Positions 44,797 through 54,057 of a stretch of 64,000 bases of DNA are shown piece after piece (position 1 is the first letter of the stretch; every line of letters starts with the position of its first letter). This DNA comes from Ophiosphaerella korrae (lineage: Eukaryota > Ascomycota > Dothideomycetes > Pleosporales > Phaeosphaeriaceae): contig JALNQF010000051.1 in NCBI GenBank assembly GCA_028456385.1, positions 186,001-250,000 on the forward strand. Direction: 5' to 3'. Under the pieces are notes generated by a model, which made no database searches, was not told where the DNA came from, and saw nothing but the letters and a program-made list of their open reading frames with translations. Both the position numbers and the translations under genes were made by a program.

Positions 44797-45957
44797 AAGG
44801 TTTACGTCATCACTAACTAGATGGACAAATAATAAGAAAGGTCTTACATGGCTTAAATAGGTGTTTAACACTTGAATAAAGGCTAAAGCGCGAGGGAAAC
44901 CATATCTGCTAATCATAGATAGCCATAGATCTCACCTAACGATAGAGTTTATCAATTATTACGACGAAAACAATATACTATTAGCCATCCTTCCTCCTCA
45001 TTCGACTCATACTTTACAGCCGCTCGATATAGGAATATTCAGCCCTCTCACAAGAGCCTACTCAGATAAGCTTCAAAAGTTTGATTTCTAGAGTCAAGAG
45101 CTTATAGCAGTTCAAAAGCAAGACTTCTTCCAACTATTCTAGCCTGCTTGGTGTCATTCTTTTAGAAGAAAAAACATCTAGAAAGCCTTTTAAGTAACTG
45201 GGATTGCACCGATTAATCCAAAGGTTATCCTCACTAAGTTCAGTACAAAAGCTTCCTCTAGGCCCAGCTCCAGCTATAGTATAACTTCAGGCCTTGCTTC
45301 ATCAAATCTGAGTATAATTAAGAAGCTCCTCCACGAGTATAAGGCTAATCTAGATACTGCCTTTGCGCGGAGGCTTTGCCGAGCAATTATCAGCCTTAAT
45401 ACTCAGAATACACTGCTTGAACATGAAAATAAAGGCCTGAAAGAAGCTATAATCCATAAGAAGATACGCAGGAAACGTGTCAAGCCTCTCTTACTTGAAG
45501 CGCCCGCAGAATACCATGGTGGAGCAGTCTTCTGGTCTCTATCTAAGGTTTAGGCAGCGCGGGATCGCTAGGAGCAGAAGAAGCTTAAACAGGCTGAAGC
45601 TCAACACCAGAAAGATGAGTTACAGAAGGAGAAAGCTGAAAAGAAAGCTCAGAAACAGCAGGAATTAGATATAAGGCGAGCGATGAGGTTGCAGGCCAAG
45701 GAAACCAAGGCTGCTGAGAAGGCCTAAAAAGAGCAGCAGAAACAAGAGGCCAGGCATGAGAAATAGGTCAAGGAGCAGCTTGAAAGGGATATACAATTAT
45801 CCTAAAAGGGCAAGAAACCAAGCCTCAAGCCTCAGAACAAGCCTAAGGCCAAAGTTGTTACTGTTGTAGACGTGGAGTGCCAGAGTGAGTCATCTGAGGC
45901 TCCTGCAGTTGCAACACGCGCGGGCCGGAAAGTTAAGCTTCCAGCCAAATTTAAATA
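44797..45957 (+). mobile_element. Fot1/pogo (Tc1-mariner) transposase relic, 5'-truncated
   Basis: Reads TRWTNNKKGLTWL, then KPYLLIIDSHRSHLTIEFIN, ILLAILPPHSTHTLQPLDIG and FSPLTRAYSDKL: the second and third acidic positions of the DDE/DDD core. FWPAW- and VTGIAPINP-type motifs follow, then a long Lys/Gln/Glu coiled coil and a basic end (RAGRKVKLPAKFK). At least eight in-frame stops, including TAG and TAA, mark RIP decay. The first catalytic Asp and the DNA-binding domain are missing. It abuts the truncated NLR and probably marks the rearrangement that removed the NLR N-terminus. Confidence 0.75.
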
Positions 45958-46381
45958 GGCCATCCTCTTCTATATACTCAATAGTCTAATCCTATAAAAT
46001 ATTACGCGTATATAGTGTTTGTGTGGGGCTCAGCATCCTCATATTTGTATAAGTTTTGGTGTTGTGCGTGCGTCAGGTGGGACCGTGCGTCAGATGGTGG
46101 AGCACCCTATTTACGGCGGACTATTAATAGGTGTAGCGACAAAACTCACCCCCATTAAAATTCCGCGCTCCGCAGACGGTCCATCCCTCCTCTCATCACA
46201 CAACTACTGCACAGTAGGGTAATAAGACATAAGTAAAGCCCTTTAATGTCGTTACGGTTTTTTCCCGATGACGTAATCCGTAAATTGGTTATTAGAGCAT
46301 CTCCTTATATTCTAGGTACCTTAAGAGACTAATTTTGGACATTCTTATAACCATGTTTTACAGTATAGGAATTAAAGTCTA
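45958..46381. other. Spacer between Fot1 relic and HET gene
   Basis: 424 bp. It may contain the 3' inverted terminal of the Fot1 element and the 3' UTR of the HET gene. No matching terminal repeat was found because the other end is missing. Confidence 0.4.
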
Positions 46382-48359
46382 TCAACGTATAATAAAACTC
46401 ATATAAGAGGCTGATTTTTCTAAGAATGCATCATCGGGAATGTTAGCAAACCCAATACGGTGGTACGCACCACTCTCTTCGGTCGATGATTTTAGAATCA
46501 AACATAAGTTCCAAGAAGATGCCGGAATGCTTAACCTAAATAGGATTAAGCACGCCAGCGTTGTTAAATGCTTCGGGATATCAGCTATGGTGTCCATTTG
46601 AACTTCATATTCCTTGAGATCTCTCCTTATCTTATGGTTAATGTGCGTAAGACCCTTTTGATATTTGATGTCGACATCAGACGGTTCCATCTCCACCTGC
46701 ACAACAGGCCCTTGGAGACGAATCCACCCATTTGACACTCGTCCAAAAGGGTCTTGAGGGTTCCCTAGCTCAAGGCTAAAGTCCTCTACACTTGTTAAGC
46801 ACTTGATGCCTAAGTTGTCACCTTGGAAGGGGTAACGAATTGGGCCCACCCTTGAGGCCCACGAGAAGCTGGGTGCTGTATAGGCACCAGGACGGCGAGG
46901 TATAGAGAACTGCCTGCCAGACTCTGTTTCAATCACCGCTGATGACCAGCACATGTCATAGATAATATAGTCCCGACGCAGCCCAGCAATGTACCCGTTG
47001 GCACAACAAGACCGCGCAATGGCGGAGAAAGCTGGGAGGATGTCGACTGCGTACGAAAGATCAAGTGTTGTATATTCCTCGACCAGCGTTTGCCAGTCTT
47101 TCCAACGTCTCCGGTTCTCGAATTCCGAATAGTCAGACTCTGAGCCGGTTCCCAAATGGAGAAGGCCTCTCGGCAAACTCCCGCCCTTTAAATCGTCCTC
47201 GGATTCGCATTGTACGCCTTGATCACACTTAAAAATCAATTCTTCCTGCGAAAAGTAGAGTATCCTTGAAGACAACAGTCTCTCCTGGAAACACCAACTG
47301 CGGCGAAACAAAGGAGGTTTCGAGACGGCTTCATAAGTATGACTCTGTATCTCGCTTAAAAGGAATTTCTTATCCAAATACTTTCGAATAAAAATTTGGT
47401 AACCGGAAGGTCCAACACAGCTTGGAGGCAGTCTAATGTCGGTGGTTCTATCCGAAAGAAACCCATCCTCAGAAGTTGCCGCAGATGATGCTCCAATAGT
47501 AAGATGAGCGCCTGAGTAAATCGTGGCCATCTTAGCAGCTTGCTCCGCCCAGTCGTTGTCATCGTCTTGAACGATACAAAGAGAGTCGATCCAGATGTAT
47601 CTCAAACCTGACCATCGAGTTACTCGAACTGCATCCTGGAAGTTCCGAGGTAAATCGGAAAAAGGAATTCGGACGCGGTGAAGGTCGAGATTACTCTTCA
47701 ATGTTCTCAAGCGCATCTTCCCACCCCAACAGTGGCTCAGTGCCACGTATGGTTCAGCAGTTCCTTTCTCAGGTTCAATGAGGACCGCATCTCCTGAGCT
47801 GTCGTGAGGCCCTAAATCTAGGACGCGATCTGGTAAAGACCCTAATGCTGATCTAGAACTGTGAGCATGATTGGTTACGCATTCTAATATCCATTTTTGA
47901 ACTTTTCCGTGAACGAGTGGCGAAAGAGGATTTGGCGGGATATGATTGTTCAAAGCCTTTAGATCGTCATTCGTAAAATGACTTTTTTCTGCAAAGATTA
48001 GGCGGCGATTCGAGAGAGACTAACGGAATATATATACCAGGTGCTTCGAAAAAGTTCACCCAAATGTTGCCTGGGCTAAATATCGCCCAAATCCGTAACT
48101 TACGTATCTGATGCCACCATATCTTTATCCTTTCGCTTTCCTTCTCCATCGAGGCCTTCACCGTGTCAATGTTCTGAAACCCGTGCCAGAACACTGAACA
48201 GCGGACGCAAAGATCGACGTTGGCTTGCAGTGCCGTCGGAAAAGTATAAATTTGACCGGAATCTCCTACGTCGTAAAATTTCAAGTTTCTCTGTTGGGGG
48301 TGATGACATATCCGACAATCTTCCAGGCGATCTCTACCCTTTCTTGATCTCTTTAACAT
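46382..48359 (-). CDS. HET domain protein (TOL-like), intact
   Basis: Two exons, 48359-48038 and 47988-46382, joined across a 49-nt phase-1 intron; 642 aa. An open frame begins further upstream with TTG, so the ATG at 48359 (MLKRSRKGRDRLEDC) is taken. The N-terminus has a Cys/His set (CRICHHPQQ, LCVRCSVFWHGF). The HET domain runs from YVALSHCWGGKMRLRTLKSN through LRYIWIDSLCIVQDDDNDW and IYSGAHLTIGASSA to SWCFQERLLSSRILYFSQEE. The C-terminal 250 residues hold the usual AP-SFSWAS block and less conserved sequence. No stops or indels are seen. It is predicted to trigger incompatibility reactions. Confidence 0.9.
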
Positions 48360-48888
48360 TTTGAATAGAAAACTTCGCAAATTTCCCAGGGGAACGGGGG
48401 AATGATACGTAACCAGCCGATGAACTCAGAGACAAAATTGCGCCAATGATGCGGAGTAGGATAGACTTCGGAAAGTAATAATACGTCCACTGATCCTCAG
48501 AAGGGTGAACTACTTGATACGAACCAGAGAAGCAAGGGCATGAAACCACTGGTGATTAAAAGCGTAGCTTTTTTCTAAATGCCCTGGAACGAGGAACGAA
48601 GTGGAAGGGGAAAGTATAAGCCTCATGTTATGGTGAGGATGGCACAGAATTTAACCTGTTTGTTGATCATCAACGCCACATCTGCAAGTTGACGTGGCAG
48701 GTTACTATGGCTGGGTGCAAAACGCCCAACTGGCAAATTCTGCCTCACGAGGCTGGTAAAATGCCTGTTCTATGCATCTGAAGAGGAACATGAGCAGGCT
48801 GTGGGACCACTTGCGCGGGATTGCTTTGACCGTATGCAGTGCTACTGCAATTAAGCGAAGGCTACTCATGTATGCTCTCTGTAATACT

Positions 48889-48937
48889 AAACTTTTCTAA
48901 TTTATATAAACTTTTCTGATTTATATAAACTTTTCCG
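48889..48937. repeat. 19-bp tandem repeat, about 2.6 copies
   Basis: Unit aaacttttctaatttatat at 48889-48907, a second copy with one change at 48908-48926, and a partial copy to 48937. Confidence 0.85.
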
Positions 48938-48976
48938 GAGCTTACGGCAAGATGAAACATCAACGTTCCTTAAGTT

Positions 48977-49031
48977 GGACTAGCGGTTGAAGTAAATGCC
49001 GCTGAGCTGCATTTACTTCAACCGCTAGTCC
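48977..49031. repeat. Perfect inverted repeat, 23-bp arms
   Basis: 48977-48999 is the exact reverse complement of 49009-49031, with a 9-nt loop. The arms begin ggactagcggttgaag. No long T-run follows, so it is not an obvious terminator. A foldback element or a template-switch product is possible. Confidence 0.9.
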
Positions 49032-49322
49032 GAGAACGGAAACCTCAACTCATGAAAATATGAGCTAACTAGCTATTATGTGATTTGAAGATTACCTAAT
49101 AGAGACCACACCTCTCCCTTTCCTGGCCACCACCTCCTCCCTCCTCCCTCCAGCGATTACCTCTTCTACTTAGGTGATGATACTATGGTCATGAAATCGA
49201 TGATTGCAAGTGCACTTGAGTTCCGGAAGCTTATCGTAGAACGTTGTAATGGCAAAACGAACCTCATCGACCACATATTCCTCGCAGGTACAACGAGAAC
49301 ATTTTCCGGGCTAGTTTACGCA

Positions 49323-49967
49323 TTAGCTATCCGTGTATTGCACGGCGTAAGGACTGACCATTTGGTGCTCCGTCTCGCTCGTTACTTGCTGGTGAGTAAA
49401 CGAAGTTGCTATACACCCTCGCTGTCGGTCATGACTTCTTGCGAACGCTTCTGCTGCAGGCTCAGTCACTGAAGAGTTGGCGGACAGTGTGACCGACGAG
49501 TCTTCGTGGAAAGAAGGAAGGTTTGTACACATCAAGGTAGCAGGGGGTTGCTGCGTGCCCTCATCGTCTGTCGAAGTGATAAGCGATACCTTGGCTCGTT
49601 TGACGGTCGGTTGATAATCCTCTGAGAGCTTTCGCTTCGATGGCTGAAAGAAACTGTCATCCAAAAGTGAACAATCCTCTTTTACCTTTCTGTTTTCCTG
49701 CTCTTCACTCTCCGATTTCTCTAGGCTACCACTGGAGCTTATTATGCGATTCATAGAATATATCAGGTGCTTGGTGTTAGAGTATGTTCGTTCGAGCTTC
49801 TCGGGCCACTTTTTGTTCTCGATCTCGATCTCCCGTGACATTTCCATGCTCTTCCTTGCTAATTCTTGCAGCTCGTCAAAGCCAACCGTATCCTTGAACG
49901 TACGGCCCCGATGGATCTTCTGCACCTGAGGAAATCGCAGAGCATAACTCTTGACACTCTTTTCATA
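49323..49967 (-). pseudogene. C-terminal fragment of ATP-dependent DNA ligase-like protein
   Basis: A stop-free minus frame of about 215 codons without an ATG start, bounded upstream by a TAG. ALRFPQVQKIHRGRTFKDTV followed by FDELQELARKSMEM resembles the tail found after the OB domain in filamentous-fungal ATP-dependent DNA ligases (LRFPR-KIH-DR-F-D pattern). The rest is acidic/Ser-rich, with a bipartite nuclear signal (PSKRKLSEDYQPTVKRAK). The adenylation and OB domains are missing upstream, where the sequence turns into a minisatellite. The family assignment is from memory of the motif and moderate. It could also be a last exon of a gene whose other exons have decayed. Confidence 0.45.
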
Positions 49968-50235
49968 CTATTGGTCATGAATATGGAAGGAGAACGAAAG
50001 AACGTGAAAGATCACGTTCCCGAATAAGACGGTTGGGACAGTCTTTATAATAATGCGTCGCCGTAGATAGGAAGCAAGCTCCGTGGAGAAAGGTCTCTGG
50101 AATCGGGACCTCTGGTAGCCGAGCTTTGCCTAATATTCTAAGGATTTGCATCATGTCGCAAAAGGCTATTAGAAAGAAGTCTAGATCCCAAGCAGGAATC
50201 CCTAGAGAAAGATGGCGGCACTATGAAGATGCCCG
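49968..50235. other. Spacer before the minisatellite
   Basis: About 270 bp with no recognisable gene. This is where the rest of the ligase-like gene would be expected, but no homologous sequence is visible. Confidence 0.4.
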
Positions 50236-50785
50236 ACGCTGGCTGAGAATAAGCCTAGTGAGCGGACAGACGCTGGTTGAGAGTAAAAAGGGTATACGCC
50301 GACTAGGGACAAACCAAGTAAGAGTGTACACGCTGGCTGAGAGCAGACTTAGTGAGCGGACACACGCCGGCTGGGAGCAAACCTAATGAAAGGACACACG
50401 CTGGCTGAGAGTAAACCCAGTGAGCGGACACACGCTGGCTGAGAGCAAACCCAGTGAGCGGACACACGCCGGCTGGGAGCAAACCTAATGAAAGGACACA
50501 TGCTGGCTGAGAGCAAACCCAGTGAGCGGACACACGCTGGCTGAGAATAACCCTAGTGAGCGGACACACGCCGGCTGGGAGCAAACCCAGTGAGCCGACG
50601 GATGCTGGCTGAGAATAACCCTAGTGAGCGGACAGACGCTGGCTAAGAATAAACCTAGTGAGCGGACACACGCCGGCTGGGAGCAAACCCAATGAAAGGG
50701 CATACGCTGACCAGGGACAAACCGAGCAAGAGTGTACACGCTGACTGGGAGCAGACTTAGCAAGCGTGCAGAGTCAATGCCATCT
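50236..50785. repeat. 34-bp minisatellite, about 16 degenerate copies
   Basis: Units of about 34 bp of the type acacacgctggctgagagca plus aacccagtgagcgg repeat across roughly 550 bp with point changes (ctggctgaga / ccggctggga, aaacccag / aaacctaa). Because 34 is not a multiple of three, all three frames of a strand cycle through the repeat. Long open frames on the minus strand arise this way and are not convincing genes. Copy-number variation between strains is likely. Confidence 0.9.
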
Positions 50786-51559
50786 CTATGCTCGTTCAAG
50801 TAACCAACTAGACACGCATCACTAGGTCTGTTCTCAGCCAGTGTGTACACTCTACTTGGGAAGGGGACCAAAAATGGGACCAGGCCGTGCAAGATTATCG
50901 CCATACCCTAGTGTCCTCTAATTGGCTATAACTTGCCGGGGTTCATTGATCCATGATGCACAGCCACGAATAAAGCCTGGTCATCGACTAACCAATCAAG
51001 TGATTGGATGTTTTGGAATGGGACCAAGAATGGTCCTCTTAGGATACTCATTTGGAATACATCCCATAATGGAATGCAAGAGTGCTTGAACAGCTTTACA
51101 ATACTTGGCCGCAACAAAGAGACTATGGAGAGTATTGACACGTACCTGAACGACGCTTACCTTCTTTTTCTCACTCTCCCTCTGTGCGCAATGAGTTCCA
51201 ATCCACTATCATGCGGCTCAGAACCCACCGCTGCTACCACAACCGCTGCTTCAGAATGCATCAGCGTCAGCGCACCAAAATCGGAATCCTACCTGAGTGT
51301 TTGCCTGGTCAACTGGGTCAAGAGCGCCCGCGAAAATCTAGCAGACAGTGCAATACTAACAATTGTTAGCAAGGGTCGCTATAATAGGCCTAGGGTAGTC
51401 TGTTCTCGGACTTGATTGTGTCCCAGGACAAGACTCATGTGCCCCAGGCCGAGTTCACCAATCAGCATTTTTTTTTTCGGGGCATCATTAGAAGAAAATC
51501 TTCTAAGGATGACAGTTTCTCAACGCTTATTGGCTTATCCTAACACTAGTTCTGCCTAT
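50786..51559. other. Intergenic region, no gene recognised
   Basis: About 770 bp. A related pair of short segments containing gggaccaa and aatgg occurs at about 50868 and 51020. A 136-codon frame at 51008-51415 lacks domain support. A T-run lies at 51470-51477. Confidence 0.45.
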
Positions 51560-51632
51560 CCAATGAACGTTGAGAAACTGGCGATCAAAACAGTCGGACT
51601 GTTTTGATCGCCAGTTTCTCAACGTTCATTGG
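51560..51632. repeat. 73-bp near-perfect palindrome
   Basis: 51560-51595 and 51597-51632 are exact reverse complements of 36 bp each, around a single central base. A third, imperfect direct copy of the right arm's agtttctcaacg part lies at about 51510-51531. The right arm runs straight into the ferric reductase fragment, so the left arm looks like an inverted copy of its edge. Confidence 0.95.
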
Positions 51633-52639
51633 CTCCGGGAGAAGCTAGTGGAAACAGCCAATTACGGGGAGGTCCACGTCCGATCCGATCTTAATCCTTT
51701 CAAGCCATGTGTTCCCACAAGGGCAATATATCTGCCTGTGGATGCCGGCGATAAGCTTCTGGTCCTTTCTGCAAAGTCACCCATTTACTGTAACCTCATG
51801 GGCAGAAGGGAAGCAGGACTCTTTGGACTTACTTACAGAACCCCGTGGAGGCCTCACACAAAGACTTCTTCTCCACAGCAAAGCGGCTCGAAAAGCCAGG
51901 CGCAGAACTCCACCACGTCTAGCTCTGTTCACCGGCCCATATGGAACTAGTGTGTCTGTAAGTCGTTACGAGACAGTCGTCATGGTGGCCAGTGGTTTCG
52001 GTATAGCTGGGCAGCTACCTTACCTAAAGAAGCTGATATATGGGTACAACACTTGCACTACTCGAACTCGACGAGTCCATCTGGTATGGCAATTGGAGAC
52101 CATTGGTGAGCCCTCCCCTCCCCAAAAATTATCCGTAGCGGAAACCAAACTCATGATTTGTAGACATTGGAATCGCGGCTCAATCCTATCTGAACGACGC
52201 TCTAACAGACGATTTGTTAGATGACGGCAATGTAAGTAAGACAAACTATTTTGAAGGCATACGTTCCGATGCTGATGAGAGATAGATTCTTAGCATCTCA
52301 ATATATATTAAAATTGGGAAATTCGACAGTGATTCCTGGGGGCGCCGTGCCGTGTGGTATAATGGCTCTGCAGATCTTCGAGCAATCTTGCAAGACGAGA
52401 TGTCAGGGAGGTATATCAACAGGATGCAAGGTGAGGAACGAGGATCAATGCTAGTTATTGGTAAGCTCTACAACCCTACTCAATTGACAAGCTACTAATG
52501 CCGTGTAGTTTCGGCAGTGAATGAAATAAGAGACGATCTACGGGAAATAGTCCGCGACCATTTAGAAGACAAAGTGCGCCTCCTAGAACTTGAATACCAA
52601 CCTGTAACAACGGAGAGCTTGGCATCAAAGCCACAATAG
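51611..52639 (+). pseudogene. Truncated ferric reductase C-terminal half
   Basis: Reads FLNVHWLREKLVETANYGEV and SDLNPFKP, then a one-base frameshift near 51708, then FPQGQYICLWMPAISFWSFL, QSHPFTVTSWAEGK, LALFTGPYGTSVSVSRYE and VVMVASGFGIAGQLPYL: the FAD- and NADPH-binding parts. Three introns are intact with correct phases (52106-52163, 52232-52285 and 52461-52508), and the end VRLLELEYQP before TAG at 52637-52639 matches the family. The entire membrane half is missing, being cut at the 73-bp palindrome. The sequence differs from the 20-kb relic, so this is another paralogue. Little RIP damage is seen. Confidence 0.75.
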
Positions 52640-52793
52640 CGGGAAAACTGGAGATGAGAAAGGGGAAGGCAATGAACCGCAATAGTCAGACTAGGCTTAA
52701 TTGTTCAATTTGTCAATATTTGCTACAGATAAAAGATAGTTTGATCTTAGAATATAATCCAAATGGCTTTAACTTAATTAATTACTCTACTGC

Positions 52794-52881
52794 GAGGTCC
52801 AGTTTCGGACCGCTTGGAACTATCCCGCGTTTACGCTAAGGCGGCGAAGCCGGGATGAGGGCCCGAAACTGGGGCCACCTC
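52794..52881. repeat. Short foldback (MITE-like) element
   Basis: gaggtccagtttcgg (52794-52808) faces ccgaaactgg...acctc (52863-52881), with a 4-nt insertion in one arm; an inner pair atcccg/cgggat lies at 52822-52827 and 52851-52856. It is GC-rich inside AT-rich flanks. A target duplication could not be confirmed. Confidence 0.5.
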
Positions 52882-52890
52882 AGATCTCGC

Positions 52891-53324
52891 CTGTAATAAC
52901 GCTCTACGAGTTATCTAACGGTTTAGCAAACGAGCTCGACATAAACGAGCGAATATATAGACAGCTCTACTCAGTAGCATCAGAGCTCAAGTAGAAAGCC
53001 CGGAAAATGCAGAGAAGAGCAATACGTACGCAGAAGCTCGCTAGACTACGCAAGCGCATAAGTAAACTTCTAGAGGGAGATGTAAACGAGCCGAAGACAG
53101 CTTCAATAGCAAGTCTGTCAATATTTACTAGGTGCCAAAGGTGTACATTTCTTAAGCTAGTAGAGACAGCACGACAAATCGCGTCCTCCCTAGAGATTAG
53201 CTCTCTAGAGCTCCTCTCCTTAGCGCTCTTCGGTCCTCTCCTAGGAGCAGTTCTCTCTATAGTGTCGAATATCACGGTGCTAAGACGTAACGTAAATAGC
53301 GCTACTATAGCTCTACTATACTAG
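52891..53324 (+). pseudogene. Orphan basic frame, possibly transposon-derived
   Basis: A frame reading LYELSNGLANELDINERIYR runs through one TAG (near 52993) into a Met-started stretch of 105 codons: RTQKLARLRKRISKLLEGDV, FTRCQRCTFLKLVETARQI and a hydrophobic C-terminus. The Lys/Arg-Leu pattern resembles C-terminal tails of fungal transposon proteins, but no domain can be named. Confidence 0.3.
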
Positions 53325-53621
53325 CCCCTTAGCACTATATATATATTAGCTCTTGCTAGACCTCTCTATAAAAATAACAACAAAATTAAAAACTAATTAC
53401 TTACTTAATAGGTTATAAGCCTAGGCTCTATATTTAAGCGAGACCTAAAACTATATACGTCTATAGCTAAGCTTCTATAACTAGATAATACCTCTCTTTT
53501 ATAACCTCTAATTAACTTACTAGAAATATTAAATTTAAAAAGAGTAAGAAAAGAGTAAAGAAGATAAATATCTAAAGCCTAGCTTACTTACTTACGTTAC
53601 TAGCTACATTAGTTATTACGA

Positions 53622-54057
53622 TACTAAGCAGCGGGTAAGCCGTTATATCGCACGCAATTAGGCTAGGCGATGCGGCGTAGTAGAACACGTAACTATTTAG
53701 TAGTAAACGCTCTAGAGCGAACGCTCTAGAGTAAACACTCTAGAATAAGCGCTCTAGAGCAAACACTCTAGAGTAAGCGCTTAGGAATAAACGCTAGATA
53801 GTAAGTATATAAGAACGTTAATAGACCTTTATAAACTATTATATTTAATCTCTTCTTTATACTCTTATCCTAATAGAGTATTACAACTAATACTTTAATT
53901 AGATTCTTATCTATCTATTAATACTTATATACTTTGTAATACTCTAATAAAAGCTAACTATTAATTAAGTTAAGTAACTAACTTATTTATTAACCTTACC
54001 TATTTTATAGAAGCCTACTTACCTTTATTACTTTTACTTAGTTTTAAGAACTTAATA
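53622..54057 (+). repeat. 5' LTR of the gypsy element
   Basis: 436 bp starting tactaagcagcgggtaagcc (probably once TG...) and ending cttaata (once ...CA). It contains a tandem array of CTCTAGAG-centred units of about 16 bp at about 53708-53780. It keeps many more C and G than the 3' LTR. Confidence 0.85.

Larger units (their letters stand above)
48360..49322. other. Intergenic region with tandem repeat and hairpin
   Basis: About 960 bp, 5' of the HET gene. It holds a 19-bp tandem repeat and a perfect hairpin, listed separately, and a polypyrimidine stretch near 49108-49165. No coding frame is supported. Confidence 0.5.
52640..53621. other. Transition into the AT-rich island
   Basis: GC content falls steadily here. 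It contains the foldback element at 52794-52881 and the orphan frame after it. From about 53340 the sequence is RIP-like with few CA/TG dinucleotides. Confidence 0.5.

Noticed and set aside
50236..50785. CRISPR-like array
   Set aside because: The repeat is continuous and degenerate with no unique spacers, and the genome is eukaryotic. It is a minisatellite.
50303..50904. Long minus-strand repeat proteins
   Set aside because: The frames exist only because the 34-bp repeat lacks stops. Composition is repetitive, starts are not credible and no domain is visible.
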